A DNA stretch of 64,000 bases from Helicobacter sp. MIT 05-5293 (GTDB taxonomy: Bacteria; Campylobacterota; Campylobacteria; Campylobacterales; Helicobacteraceae): assembly GCF_000765665.2 (NCBI RefSeq), contig NZ_JROZ02000001.1:839136-903135 (forward strand), given 5' to 3'. The position numbers and the translations under genes were made by a program. Under the pieces are notes generated by a model, which worked only from the letters and a program-made list of their open reading frames with translations, was not told where the DNA came from and did not search any database. This document shows positions 18,586-28,089 of this stretch, piece after piece. Numbering within the stretch: the stretch's first letter is position 1; every line of letters starts with the position of its first letter.

Positions 18586-19794
18586 TTATTGAAATGATTT
18601 AAGAAAAACTTTAAGATTGCGTGCAGCTTGTCGGATTCTCTTTTCATTCTCAATCAAAGCAATACGCACATATCCCTCACCATAAGATCCAAACCCTACT
18701 CCCGGACTTACAGCAATTTTCGCTTCTTTTAAGAGTCGTTTAGAAAATTCTAAACTACCCAAACTCTCTGCACATTGAGGAATCTTTGCCCAAATAAACA
18801 TACTTGCTTTAGGTTTTTTCATCTCCCAACCTGCCTCACCAAAAGCTTTTATCAAGACTTCCATACGCTTTTCATACTTACCCTTGATTTCTTCAATACA
18901 TGATTGATCACCATCTAATGCCACCGTGGAAGCGATTTGCATTGGAGTATAGATTCCATAATCAATCCAACTCTTGATTTTTTGTAAAGCTCCTATCATC
19001 TTGGCATTACCCACTAAAAATCCCACACGCCAACCTGCCATATTGTAGGTTTTGGACAAAGTATAGCTTTCCACAGCGACATCTGTCGCGCCGGGCACTT
19101 CAAATATACTAGGAGTTTTAAATCCATCAAAACAAAGCTCCGCATAAGCAATATCAGAAATAATATAAAATCGCTCTTCTTTTGCCATTGCGACTAAACG
19201 TTCATAAAATTCCTTATACGCCACAATCGTAGTCGGATTATGAGGAAAATTCACAACGACAAATTTTGGCTTAGGCATCACTTCTTTGAGCACGCGTTTA
19301 AGATTTGCAAAAAAATCTTCTACATCAAGCTCCATTTCATCATTCCACTTCAAACCAAAAGTCGAAACATTCGCTCCATTAAGGATAAACGCATAATAAT
19401 GAATCGGATATGCAGGTTCAGGGACAATTGCGTTATCACCTAAATTAGTGATTGCTTGCACCAAATGGACATAACCTTCCTTACTCCCCATTGTTACGCA
19501 CACTTGAGATTCTGGATCTAAATCCACATCATAGGTTTTCTTATACCAATTGCAAATCGCTAAACGCAACTTATAAATGCCTCTACTTGCTGAATAGCCT
19601 TGATTTTTACCCTTTCTTGCAGATTCACAAAGTTTATCAATCACATGTTCGGGTGGGCTTCCGTCTGGATTACCCATTGAAAAATCAATCACATCTTCAT
19701 TATTATGGCGCATTTCAAGCTTGATTTCATTAATTGCGGCAAACACATATTTAGGCAAGCGTTTAATCTTCTCAAACTGAATCTCATCAAACAT
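18586..19794 (-). CDS. PLP-dependent class I aminotransferase (AlaC-like)
   Basis: About 402 residues. A GGAGGAAGTG ribosome site favours the ATG at 19794 over the GTG just before it. The class I/II fold is clear: [11 protein letters not shown] near the start, [33 protein letters not shown] and the PLP lysine in [15 protein letters not shown]. Sequence pattern is closest to alanine-type (AlaC/YfdZ) or LL-diaminopimelate-type aminotransferases; the amino acid used is not determined by sequence. It lies 8 bases upstream of hom, so an amino-acid role fits. Confidence 0.88.
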   Translation of the reverse strand: MFDEIQFEKIKRLPKYVFAAINEIKLEMRHNNEDVIDFSMGNPDGSPPEHVIDKLCESARKGKNQGYSASRGIYKLRLAICNWYKKTYDVDLDPESQVCVTMGSKEGYVHLVQAITNLGDNAIVPEPAYPIHYYAFILNGANVSTFGLKWNDEMELDVEDFFANLKRVLKEVMPKPKFVVVNFPHNPTTIVAYKEFYERLVAMAKEERFYIISDIAYAELCFDGFKTPSIFEVPGATDVAVESYTLSKTYNMAGWRVGFLVGNAKMIGALQKIKSWIDYGIYTPMQIASTVALDGDQSCIEEIKGKYEKRMEVLIKAFGEAGWEMKKPKASMFIWAKIPQCAESLGSLEFSKRLLKEAKIAVSPGVGFGSYGEGYVRIALIENEKRIRQAARNLKVFLKSFQ

Positions 19795-19821
19795 CACTTC
19801 CTCCTTTGTTTTAGGTTCTCA

Positions 19822-20634
19822 TTAACGCAATTGAACGCTAATCCCGTTTTTTAAACTCTCCGAATTATCATAATCTGTAATCATCACAAAACTCACTCCA
19901 TTAGGAATCCTTACCTTCAAAGAAGCTGTAGAACTTGTATTTGCGATCAAATCAACGATATTTAAATTTTTATCATAAAGCACCACACGAGGATTCCATT
20001 TTGGAAAATCTAATGCTTGGATATAAAGCTCTCCACTTGAATTGACATTTAGCCAATATTCACCAGAAGCTTCGCGAAGCCTAAGCGTATTAGTCTTATT
20101 GATAAACTTCGTGTTGGGAAGTCGTGGTTCATTTACCTCCAAAACATATTCCCATTTTTGTGCGTTAATGCGTTGAATATCCAAACATAAGAATCCACGC
20201 CGTGATAGCTCATCGATGATGATTCCCATATCTGGACTGTGTTCGGTATTAAAAGAAAATTCTATTGTAGAAAGCCCATTGCTGTGTTCTGCTTTAATCA
20301 CAACAAAATACGAATACCCCATTGCTGTAAGAATATTATCAATAATTTTAGTCAATAATATCGGACTTGTGCGCGCACTAAAACTTAGTCTGACTTCACT
20401 AGGTTGCCCAAAACGCGAAGAAAATAAGCCATTAGTTTTAAGGGCATAAACAATTTTTGCCATATCTAAGCGACCATTAGTGTAATACAGATTCTTATTG
20501 GCAAAAATACGATTGATAAAATTGACATTGACTTGATAGCTTTGATCGCCGATAAGATTGCGCACTTTATCGTCTAAAATATCTGCACACAAACACGATG
20601 CACATATTAAAAGCATCAAAAGTTTTCTTACCAT
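19822..20634 (-). CDS. Exported protein of unknown function
   Basis: A 270-residue protein with a signal peptide (MVRKLLMLLICASCLCADI). The mature part is beta-rich, with no recognised catalytic motif, and ends in a strand pattern (RIPNGVSFVMITDYDN). Its start overlaps the end of the RodZ-like gene by 7 bases. H. pylori has a similar pair of unknown genes after the trmH-like gene, so it is probably a conserved Helicobacter envelope protein working with its upstream partner. Function unknown. Confidence 0.75.
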   Translation of the reverse strand: MVRKLLMLLICASCLCADILDDKVRNLIGDQSYQVNVNFINRIFANKNLYYTNGRLDMAKIVYALKTNGLFSSRFGQPSEVRLSFSARTSPILLTKIIDNILTAMGYSYFVVIKAEHSNGLSTIEFSFNTEHSPDMGIIIDELSRRGFLCLDIQRINAQKWEYVLEVNEPRLPNTKFINKTNTLRLREASGEYWLNVNSSGELYIQALDFPKWNPRVVLYDKNLNIVDLIANTSSTASLKVRIPNGVSFVMITDYDNSESLKNGISVQLR

Positions 20635-21773
20635 TCTAACCCACCATTAAGTTGCTTAAATTTTGTGTAATTAATTTCTGTAACGCTTGAACCATCATAA
20701 TACATTCTCACAGGTGCTTTAGTGCCATGCTCGACATCTTTACCATTAAGCACCAAAGTAAAATTACTATGCCCCATTACAAACAAAATACGACCATTGA
20801 GTTTAATATCATATTGACTTTGATAGGCAAATTGCTCTTTACTTCCCGTATCAAGATTAATCACACCTAGCCACAAATCACCTTGTGATTGGATATGCAA
20901 AACATTATCATTGCTCGTGTGAACATTAAGAGAATTAGTTATTTCATCAGCTTTTTCTTCGTTAGCAGAAGGTGCTTGGAAAAATCCAAAATCTTGTGCT
21001 TGTGTAGGTGTATCTTGTTTTTCTTCTTGAGGAGCAGGAGTCTTTTGAGAATCTACTTCACTAGGGCTTTCTACTAAAGTCTCGCCGCTTCGTATCTCTA
21101 CATCAGATGAGGTATTGTTTTGCTCTTCTGAAGTATTGTTTTGCTGAAGCGCATCGACATCAAAAAACATTCCTTCATATTGAGATTGCACCTCTTCTTC
21201 TTGTTCTTGTGTATGAGATGGGGCAACGCTCGGTTTTTGATATTGATTCTGAATGGCAGGTTCTTGATAATCCTGTATAAACGCTTTATAGGCAAAATAT
21301 CCCATGAGACAAAGTAAAATCAATACGAGAATCCCATAAATCCAAGTATAAGATTCACTATCTGATTTTGTAACGGGCTTTGTTTTTAAAGTAATATCAA
21401 GCACCTTATTTTCTCTCATCTTTTGTTCTTTAATCGCCTCATCGCCAGATTGAGAATCACTTTGCGCTTCAGCTTTAGCCACTTCATTTTCATTTTGTTT
21501 TGTAATGACTTGTGAAACATTAGTAATATCTTCTTTACGCGTATGCTCTTGATAAGCCAAAATCCAATCACTCAAATCAATCCCATACTCTCGCTCTAAA
21601 ATATTAATAAAGCCCTTTGCACGCACCTTATCAATATTATCAAAGCGTTTTTCAAGCACATCTTCAATCTTTGAACTTGCAAGTTTTGTGCTTTTACTGA
21701 TTTCCTTAATACCTATTTTTTTTAAACCTTGAAGCTTTTTATCCAAAGCTTGCATATCAATTCTATCTTGCAT
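20628..21773 (-). CDS. Single-pass membrane protein with RodZ-like layout
   Basis: A 381-residue protein. The N-terminal 75 residues are helical and basic, with a helix-turn-helix look (EISKSTKLASSKIEDVLEKR). A transmembrane helix lies at 144-165. A low-complexity Gln/Glu/Ser/Thr/Asn linker (about 170-275) leads to a C-terminal periplasmic beta domain (DLWLGVINLDTGSKEQF to the end). This order, cytosolic HTH, helix, linker, beta domain, matches RodZ, which ties MreB to the elongation complex. It overlaps the trmH-like gene by 11 bases. Membership in RodZ is inferred from layout only. Confidence 0.7.
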   Translation of the reverse strand: MQDRIDMQALDKKLQGLKKIGIKEISKSTKLASSKIEDVLEKRFDNIDKVRAKGFINILEREYGIDLSDWILAYQEHTRKEDITNVSQVITKQNENEVAKAEAQSDSQSGDEAIKEQKMRENKVLDITLKTKPVTKSDSESYTWIYGILVLILLCLMGYFAYKAFIQDYQEPAIQNQYQKPSVAPSHTQEQEEEVQSQYEGMFFDVDALQQNNTSEEQNNTSSDVEIRSGETLVESPSEVDSQKTPAPQEEKQDTPTQAQDFGFFQAPSANEEKADEITNSLNVHTSNDNVLHIQSQGDLWLGVINLDTGSKEQFAYQSQYDIKLNGRILFVMGHSNFTLVLNGKDVEHGTKAPVRMYYDGSSVTEINYTKFKQLNGGLEW

Positions 21774-22449
21774 ATTTTATCCTATCAATTAAAATTCCCG
21801 TAGCGACAGCCACATTGAGTGAATCAAAATGATGTTCCATTTTTATGGAAAGTATTTTATCCATTTTGTGCTTCAATCGTGCTGATAAACCTTGAGATTC
21901 ACTCCCTAAAAACAAAGCCCATTTTTTACTTTCATCTTTATATTCATCTTTTCCTTGCATATCCGCACCATACAAGCTAAATCCAACATTTTTTAACTCA
22001 TTAGGTATATCTAACACATTCGTATAAAAACAATAAGGCATATCCAAAAATGCTCCACTAGAAGTGCGCAATATACCTTCTTGTGCTACTTCGCTTAATG
22101 TCGCACAAATCACTATGCCCTCTACGCCCAAAGCATAGGCTGTGCGAAAAATCGAACCCACATTACCCACATCAGTAATACCGCATAATATGAGCAAAGA
22201 ATCTTTCTGTCTCATCTCATCAAAAGAAGATTCTAAAGGTGGTGTGATTTTTGCTAAGATTCCTTGATGATTACCACCTCTTGCAAGAGCTTGAGCTTTT
22301 TTAGAATCTACCCTCTTGATAGGCTTATTAGCCCCAACAAGTCGCGCAAAATCACCTTTGGGCAATTCTTTAGCAAGGTAAAACTCTTCAATAGATTCTC
22401 TATGAGATTGCAAAGCATAAAACACAGGTTGTTTTCCGTATAAAATCAT
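21763..22449 (-). CDS. TrmH-family RNA 2'-O-methyltransferase
   Basis: A 228-residue SPOUT methyltransferase similar to RlmB, which methylates a ribose in 23S rRNA. The N-terminal substrate-binding part begins ILYGKQPVFYALQ; the knot domain has the three motifs GITDVGNVGSIFRTAYALG, LFLGSESQGL and IKMEHHFDSLNVAVATGIL. Substrate (23S rRNA or tRNA) is not certain. It lies between rsmI and the RodZ-like gene, in the same order as H. pylori. Confidence 0.92.
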   Translation of the reverse strand: MILYGKQPVFYALQSHRESIEEFYLAKELPKGDFARLVGANKPIKRVDSKKAQALARGGNHQGILAKITPPLESSFDEMRQKDSLLILCGITDVGNVGSIFRTAYALGVEGIVICATLSEVAQEGILRTSSGAFLDMPYCFYTNVLDIPNELKNVGFSLYGADMQGKDEYKDESKKWALFLGSESQGLSARLKHKMDKILSIKMEHHFDSLNVAVATGILIDRIKYAR

Positions 22450-22461
22450 TTTCTTGGCTTC

Positions 22462-23316
22462 CTAAATCTCTTGAGGGTCAATAATAAGTGCTTCATAGCA
22501 TTCTTTGACGCTTTTTGAAGTCATTTTGCTTAAAATCTTTGCCTTAATCTTAGGAGGAATATCAAGCATCAATATTTCTTGATAATTTAAAGAGTGTGCC
22601 TCTGGGATAGATTCTGGATTATTACAATCCAAAATCACCACCCATTCACCGCTAAGATTTGCATCTTTGAGAATTAAATATATTTCCTCTGCTGTGCCAA
22701 AGTAACGCTTTTGATGTAATTTTGTGAGCTCTTTTGACACGACAAGCCGTAAATGAGGTAAAAGTAAAGCAATATCGCCAATCGTCTCAAGAATCCGATG
22801 CGGGCTTTCATAGCAAATAACACTATAAGGGCTATGTAAGGGCAGATTAACTAATTGAAGAATCTTTGCTTTACGCTCTTGGACTTTATGAGGCAAGAAT
22901 CCGATAAAGAAAAAGGGGGTAGATTCAATACCGCTCCCACTGAATGCGACATTGAGCGCACAGGCTCCGGGTAAAACATCAAATATGATATGATTTTTGA
23001 TTGCAAATTCGACAAGTTTTGCACCGGGATCACTGATACAAGGCATTCCTGCATCGCTAAGATAAACAACATTACGGGTAAAAAAATCAGATTCTAATGA
23101 TTCTAAAAATGAATCTTGGTTGTGAGAATGGAATGGGAGAAAAGTCTTTTGTTCAGTATCACATTCAAGCAATCCCCGAGAAACAAGGATAGAAAAGAGC
23201 TTTTTGCTTACTCTTGTGTCTTCACAAAGAATAATTTGTGCTTCTTTTAAGACGCGTAACGCCCTTAATGTAATATCTTCTACATTACCTATGGGCGTGG
23301 GCACGAGCGTCAGCAC
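22462..23316 (-). CDS. rsmI: 16S rRNA 2'-O-methyltransferase RsmI
   Basis: A 284-residue tetrapyrrole-methylase-fold enzyme that methylates the ribose of C1402 in 16S rRNA. It begins LVPTPIGNVEDITLRALRVL, then CEDTRVS, the VVYLSDAGMPCISDPGAKLV loop and VLPGACAL, all signature RsmI blocks, and SPHRIL further on. The start codon is GTG and sits 5 bases after the rpmE stop, so translation is probably coupled. Confidence 0.94.
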   Translation of the reverse strand: MLTLVPTPIGNVEDITLRALRVLKEAQIILCEDTRVSKKLFSILVSRGLLECDTEQKTFLPFHSHNQDSFLESLESDFFTRNVVYLSDAGMPCISDPGAKLVEFAIKNHIIFDVLPGACALNVAFSGSGIESTPFFFIGFLPHKVQERKAKILQLVNLPLHSPYSVICYESPHRILETIGDIALLLPHLRLVVSKELTKLHQKRYFGTAEEIYLILKDANLSGEWVVILDCNNPESIPEAHSLNYQEILMLDIPPKIKAKILSKMTSKSVKECYEALIIDPQEI

Positions 23317-23321
23317 GGAGC

Positions 23322-23525
23322 TTATTTCATATTGTATTTTTGTCTAAATTTTTCAACGCGTCCTGTGATGTCAGTGATTTTATCACTTCCGGTATAAAAA
23401 GGGTGGCAAAAACTTGAAATATCAATACGCAATTCACTTTTTGTGCTTAGCACTTCGATTTGTTTGCCACTTGTTACACAAGTTACTTTGCAGGGAACAT
23501 ATTCGGGGTGGATACCTTTTTTCAT
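23322..23525 (-). CDS. rpmE: Ribosomal protein L31
   Basis: 67 residues from ATG 23525; an open frame runs 18 codons further upstream but the ribosome site and family start (MKKGIHPEY) fix this one. The conserved CHPFYTG and GRVEKF blocks are present. Of the four zinc cysteines of the C+ form (positions 16, 18, 37, 40), only Cys16 and Cys40 remain, with an extra Cys12, so zinc binding is doubtful. Helicobacter L31 normally looks like this. Followed closely by rsmI. Confidence 0.95.
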   Translation of the reverse strand: MKKGIHPEYVPCKVTCVTSGKQIEVLSTKSELRIDISSFCHPFYTGSDKITDITGRVEKFRQKYNMK

Positions 23526-23589
23526 AATACAATGTCCTTTGAGATAATTTACAAAACGATGATTATAGCCAATACTCATTTAATTTTTG

Positions 23590-24702
23590 CTAAATCATAA
23601 GCGCATTTAATGATTCTATGACTTTTATTTGCTCTTCTTGTGTAATAAATGCACTAAATGGGAGAGAGAAAATCTCTTCAGCCACACGCTCACTCACAGG
23701 AAAATCACCTTTTTTATATCCCAAAAATGCAAAACATTCTTGCAAATGTAAAGGCAGGGGATAATGCACGGCTATTGGCACACCTTTTTGATGCAAAGAT
23801 TCTATGATTTTTTGACGCGAATGAGAAGAATTACACGCACGAATAGAGTATTGTGCATACACGCTGCTACGATCTTTGGGGATATAAGGCAATATCACAC
23901 CTTGCAGATTCTCATTATAGAATCTTGCCTTTTCTTCGCGCAATCGTATCTCCTCTGCAAAATGTTGTAATTTTACATTCAAAATAGCACACTGCAAAGA
24001 ATCCAAGCGAGCATTCATACCGATAATTTGGTGCGTATAACGCTCACTTTGCCCATGATGGCGCAGCAAAGTGATTTGATGATCAATTTCTTCATCATCG
24101 CAAAACACCGCACCGCCATCACCATAACACCCCAAAGGTTTAGAAGGGAAAAAACTTGTAACGCCTATTGTGCTAAGATGACAAGAGCGTTTTTGTTTGT
24201 AAGTTGCTCCAAAGCTTTGTGCAGCATCTTCAATCACAGGGAGCGCATAGCAAGAAGCAATCGAATTGATAGAATCCATATCACAAGGCATTCCAAATAA
24301 ACTCACAGGCAAAATCGCTTTAGTTTTTGGAGTAATGGCTGATTCGATTTTATGCACATCAATATGATAAGTGCGCTCATCAATATCGACAAACACAGGT
24401 TTTGCACCAATAAATGCAATCATTTCAGCTGCAGCGATAAAACTAAAAGGAGAAGTAATCACTTCATCATTTGGTTTGATTCCAAGTGCAAGAAGTGCAA
24501 GAAGAAGGGCGGTTGTCCCGCTTGATGTGGTTTTAGCATAACGCGTCCCACTAAAAACAGCAAGGCTTTGCTCACAAAGCCTTACCTCCTCGCCCATAAT
24601 AAAAGCACTTGATGACAAAACTTTAGAGATTTTTGCATCAAGCTCTGATTGGTAGGCGAGATATTGAGCCTTTAGATTGACAAAAGGAAATGTCTCTCTC
24701 AC
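23590..24702 (-). CDS. DegT/DnrJ/EryC1-family sugar aminotransferase (WbpE-like)
   Basis: A 370-residue PLP enzyme that aminates nucleotide-linked keto-sugars for surface glycans. It has the family core: TSSGTTALLLALLALGIKPNDEVI, EDAAQSFGA, the PLP lysine in SFFPSKPLGCYGDGGAV and NARLDSLQCAIL. The pattern resembles WbpE/WlbC-type 3-aminotransferases more than PseC. The start is GTG. Its sugar partner genes are not beside it; the neighbour downstream on the same strand is rpmE and the one upstream is an outer-membrane protein gene, 3 bases away. Confidence 0.9.
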   Translation of the reverse strand: MRETFPFVNLKAQYLAYQSELDAKISKVLSSSAFIMGEEVRLCEQSLAVFSGTRYAKTTSSGTTALLLALLALGIKPNDEVITSPFSFIAAAEMIAFIGAKPVFVDIDERTYHIDVHKIESAITPKTKAILPVSLFGMPCDMDSINSIASCYALPVIEDAAQSFGATYKQKRSCHLSTIGVTSFFPSKPLGCYGDGGAVFCDDEEIDHQITLLRHHGQSERYTHQIIGMNARLDSLQCAILNVKLQHFAEEIRLREEKARFYNENLQGVILPYIPKDRSSVYAQYSIRACNSSHSRQKIIESLHQKGVPIAVHYPLPLHLQECFAFLGYKKGDFPVSERVAEEIFSLPFSAFITQEEQIKVIESLNALMI

Positions 24703-24705
24703 ATT

Positions 24706-25935
24706 CTAAAAGCCAAATTTTGCGAATGCAAGCGCAGAATGTTGCCATTTGTCGCTGCTAGAAACAATAGTGTGTGCTCCGGTTCCGACATATCCAGCAC
24801 CCACTTGGAAGTGCATTTGATTGCGTTCCCAAAGTTTAAACGCAACAACAGCAGAAAGCTCTTTATAATCTCCACCTGAATAAAGCAAGTCTAAATTGAT
24901 GCGATTAGAGTCAATACCACCAAAGACATAGTAAGTAGAATCACCATAGAAACTTTGCCATGCACCATGCGCACCACTCATACCGCCACGATAACCATAG
25001 AATCGTGTTCTGTCACCAAAGTTAAGTAAATTTGGAGCATCTCCGCTTTGTCCGATATAACCCACACCGAGTTTCCAAAAGTCATTGAATCGCAACTCTT
25101 CATCAACCCAGAAAGTCAAGCCATTACCACTAGGACCACTGCCGACAAGATTATTCATACCCCATACAGCTCGTAAAGTCGTGAGAGAGCGAAGTGAGCC
25201 ACTGCCTAGATCGATGAGGGCTTTTGCTCCCGCATTAAGCACATCATTTTTTGCCTTATTATCATCTCCCTCAGTCAAATAAGAAGCAAAAGGTGAAATC
25301 TTCAACACACCAAAATCAAAGTCCAAGCCTACAGAAGCAAGCTCACCAAGACCTGAAGCCTTTTTGATATGTTGATAAGTATCAAAGCTTGAAAGCTCAT
25401 AACCTAAGCGATTGAAAGCTTGTCCAGCTCCGAGCTGTGAATTTCTCCAATACGCCCATAGTCCGATTTTACCACCATCGACATTAAGTGCTGCACCTTG
25501 TGTGTTACCATAAATCCAATCGACACCAGTGTAATTTTTGCGATCTTTGCCCATATAAAACTCACCAATGTCAAAGCGTCCGACTACAAATCGAAGATGT
25601 CCGCCATCATAGCGCAAATACGCATCAGAGACATCGCCATTTTTGGGGATTGCAATATCGCCTGTCTTTACGGGATCTCCTGTGCTATAAAAAGGATAAG
25701 CTCCCCAGCCACCGATACCGATTGCTAAAGCAGAGCCAAGCCCGACTTCAATCCCTACTCTTGCGCTTACATCAGCATATGCTTTTTGAATTTCGCCATC
25801 TTTCCCAGCAGTGCCTAACCCACCGAATCCTTGATGATAAAATGCACCTAAATGCCCAAAAGGTGTAACCTCTACAGCACTTGCACTCACAGCCAAAGCA
25901 GATGCTACTGCTACTGAAACATACAATTTTTTCAT
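24706..25935 (-). CDS. Helicobacter outer-membrane family protein (porin-like)
   Basis: A 409-residue beta-barrel. The signal peptide (MKKLYVSVAVASALAVSASAVEV) is clean, the mature start FGHLGAFYHQGF is shared in character with the next gene, and the protein is built of alternating strands and glycine/aromatic turns ending in a terminal phenylalanine (ALAFAKFGF), the barrel assembly signal. It resembles the Hof family of Helicobacter outer-membrane proteins. Substrate unknown. Preceded by an AAGGAGT ribosome site. Confidence 0.85.
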   Translation of the reverse strand: MKKLYVSVAVASALAVSASAVEVTPFGHLGAFYHQGFGGLGTAGKDGEIQKAYADVSARVGIEVGLGSALAIGIGGWGAYPFYSTGDPVKTGDIAIPKNGDVSDAYLRYDGGHLRFVVGRFDIGEFYMGKDRKNYTGVDWIYGNTQGAALNVDGGKIGLWAYWRNSQLGAGQAFNRLGYELSSFDTYQHIKKASGLGELASVGLDFDFGVLKISPFASYLTEGDDNKAKNDVLNAGAKALIDLGSGSLRSLTTLRAVWGMNNLVGSGPSGNGLTFWVDEELRFNDFWKLGVGYIGQSGDAPNLLNFGDRTRFYGYRGGMSGAHGAWQSFYGDSTYYVFGGIDSNRINLDLLYSGGDYKELSAVVAFKLWERNQMHFQVGAGYVGTGAHTIVSSSDKWQHSALAFAKFGF

Positions 25936-25954
25936 CTTAAACTCCTTTATCTAT

Positions 25955-27091
25955 TTAGAAATTCACCTGACCGAAAACTCGAGTCAAAAGATAATTCCTG
26001 CCGTCATTTGCAAAAATTGAATTATCAAGTGTAAAATCGGCAGTATTTATCATTCCTATAATTTTTGCGCCAATTTTTATATTAGGAACAGGACGTGATG
26101 AGATTCCCACTTCCCAATTAAAAATCCTCTTGCTACCGATTCCTGTATGTCTGATTGCAGAATCTAGTTGCAAGTATTGTTTTATATCATATTCTAGGAA
26201 ACCATACAAGGTAGTGGCGTTAGAATAAAATAAACCCTCTCTTCTTTCAAAGTAACTGCTTTGCCCAAAAGCATCGATTCCCGTAGCACCATTTTCTGCT
26301 ACAGAGATCACTCCACCGCCAGCACTAAGCCCTTCCCATCGCGCACCACCTTCAAACCACACAAACCCACCATTACCTTTATTAGAAGCATGATCAATCA
26401 CTTTATCACTGCGGCTTATATAAGATAAAAAGTGCATTTTCCCATATAAAAGAACACTTCTTGCATACATTTCAATAGTAATTTTTGCACCAAAAGAAGC
26501 AAAAGTCGATGGAGCAGCATAAAAATAAGGTGTGATTTTTAAGGGAGTTTCGGGGAGGTCAAGTGTAGCACCAAAATATATCGCTCCGATACTTCCGTAA
26601 GGGTTATAATAATTATCCATTCGGTATTCTGTTACATACGCTTCTTTCCATGCCCATATAAGGTCAAGCTTGAGATTCTGAATATCATCATAATTAATCT
26701 CCGCACCTTGAACATAATGCTTAATCCATTCACTATCTGTATGGAATCTCCCCACATACGCACTCAATCTGTTGGGATTCACAAAACTCGCATATAACTC
26801 TGTAAAAACAAAATTTTTCTTGACATCTGAAAAATCACCCGAATGAGATTGAAAAAGCGGTGTCGCTGCCCAAAATGAACCTCCGATGTTGATCCCTTGA
26901 TAGCGCGAAGTCTCGTATGCCAAAGACGCATTCACATCTAAAAAGGTAGGCGCACCGCCTGTCATACCTTGATAATACATTCCCATATGACCGCTAGGTT
27001 CTCCTGTAAGTAGCCAACGACCTACATCAATACTATAAAGCGAACTCTCTAGCCCTACTAGGCATAACAGAAACATCAGTATTTTTCTCAT
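25955..27091 (-). CDS. Second Hof-like outer-membrane family protein
   Basis: About 378 residues from ATG 27091, which has an AAAAGGGA ribosome site 5 bases upstream; the open frame continues 9 codons further. Signal peptide MRKILMFLLCLVGLESSLYS, then a barrel domain with GHMGMYYQG near the mature start, like GHLGAFYHQG of the adjacent gene, and a terminal phenylalanine (RVFGQVNF). The two genes are probably old tandem duplicates that have diverged widely. Role as porin or adhesin is not resolved. Confidence 0.83.
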   Translation of the reverse strand: MRKILMFLLCLVGLESSLYSIDVGRWLLTGEPSGHMGMYYQGMTGGAPTFLDVNASLAYETSRYQGINIGGSFWAATPLFQSHSGDFSDVKKNFVFTELYASFVNPNRLSAYVGRFHTDSEWIKHYVQGAEINYDDIQNLKLDLIWAWKEAYVTEYRMDNYYNPYGSIGAIYFGATLDLPETPLKITPYFYAAPSTFASFGAKITIEMYARSVLLYGKMHFLSYISRSDKVIDHASNKGNGGFVWFEGGARWEGLSAGGGVISVAENGATGIDAFGQSSYFERREGLFYSNATTLYGFLEYDIKQYLQLDSAIRHTGIGSKRIFNWEVGISSRPVPNIKIGAKIIGMINTADFTLDNSIFANDGRNYLLTRVFGQVNF

Positions 27092-27171
27092 AAAATCCCT
27101 TTTCAAGTTACTTCCCATTTCCTTTGGATTATCTTGTAAGGACTAGAGCAAAAATAATTCCATAAATTTTA

Positions 27172-28053
27172 TTATTTAATATTTATACGATGATTCTGTG
27201 GGTATGTGCATTCTTGACATAATTGACAAGGAGGGATACCTTTTAAAAGTTGATGAGAAAAATCCTTAAAATGCTGTTGCTGTAAAATATCCTCTAAATT
27301 TTGTTCTACAAGGCTGCCAAAACTTGCCTTCCCCTCATAATCAATACAACAAGGCACAAGCCTCCCATCACTCAAAATACCGATTTGCTTACTCGCTCCA
27401 TAGCAAATGTGTGAAGCGTTAGATTCTGTAAATTGCGGAGATAGACGATGATTTACCCATTCAAACGAACGCATAGGGTTAAGAAAAATTTTCTGTGCGA
27501 GTTTGATGCGTTGCGTCAATGGCGAGGGGAAGGATTGTCTAAAATGTGTCGCGATAGATTCTAGAATCTCACTCAAATAAAGTGAATGACACTTAATGTC
27601 GTTAGTTTGGATTCTAAGATTGATAAAAATAGGACAATTGCGTTTGAGATTCTCATCACACAAATCCAATATCCTCTCCAAATGCTCCAAACGCAAAAGT
27701 TGGGAATTGGCTAAAAAAGCACTTAATGAAAACGCGACTTGCACAAAAGGCGTATTTAAAAGCATATCAAAGTGTTTTTCACGCAAAAAAAGCCCTGTGG
27801 TTACCAAATCCACTTTTAACCGATAATGTTTGATGATTTCGATATAAGATTCAATATTTCTTAATGCCAAAGGGTCGCCGAGTATGTGCAAAGAAATGCG
27901 CTCACATCGTCCTACAAGCTGGGAGCAAATACGCTCAAACATCGCTAATTCCATTACGCCTCTTTGGCTTTTTCGCAATGATTGTGGGCAAAAATGGCAT
28001 TGCAAACCACAATAATCGCTAAGCTCAATATAGACTTTTTTAAAAGTTTTCAA
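27172..28053 (-). CDS. Radical SAM/SPASM-type protein
   Basis: A 293-residue enzyme with the radical SAM cluster CGLQCHFC (residues 14-21, CxxxCxxC) and a C-terminal cysteine-rich auxiliary-cluster region: CCIDYEGKASFGSL followed by CQLCQEC. SPASM enzymes of this shape modify peptides or sugars, and some act on surface glycans. No substrate peptide gene is visible beside it. It is 36 bases downstream of a patatin-like gene on the same strand, and another radical SAM gene is divergently transcribed beyond that. Confidence 0.85.
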   Translation of the reverse strand: MKTFKKVYIELSDYCGLQCHFCPQSLRKSQRGVMELAMFERICSQLVGRCERISLHILGDPLALRNIESYIEIIKHYRLKVDLVTTGLFLREKHFDMLLNTPFVQVAFSLSAFLANSQLLRLEHLERILDLCDENLKRNCPIFINLRIQTNDIKCHSLYLSEILESIATHFRQSFPSPLTQRIKLAQKIFLNPMRSFEWVNHRLSPQFTESNASHICYGASKQIGILSDGRLVPCCIDYEGKASFGSLVEQNLEDILQQQHFKDFSHQLLKGIPPCQLCQECTYPQNHRINIK

Positions 28054-28089
28054 TCATCTTCCTTATCACTGCTTCAAAATCTTTTATCA

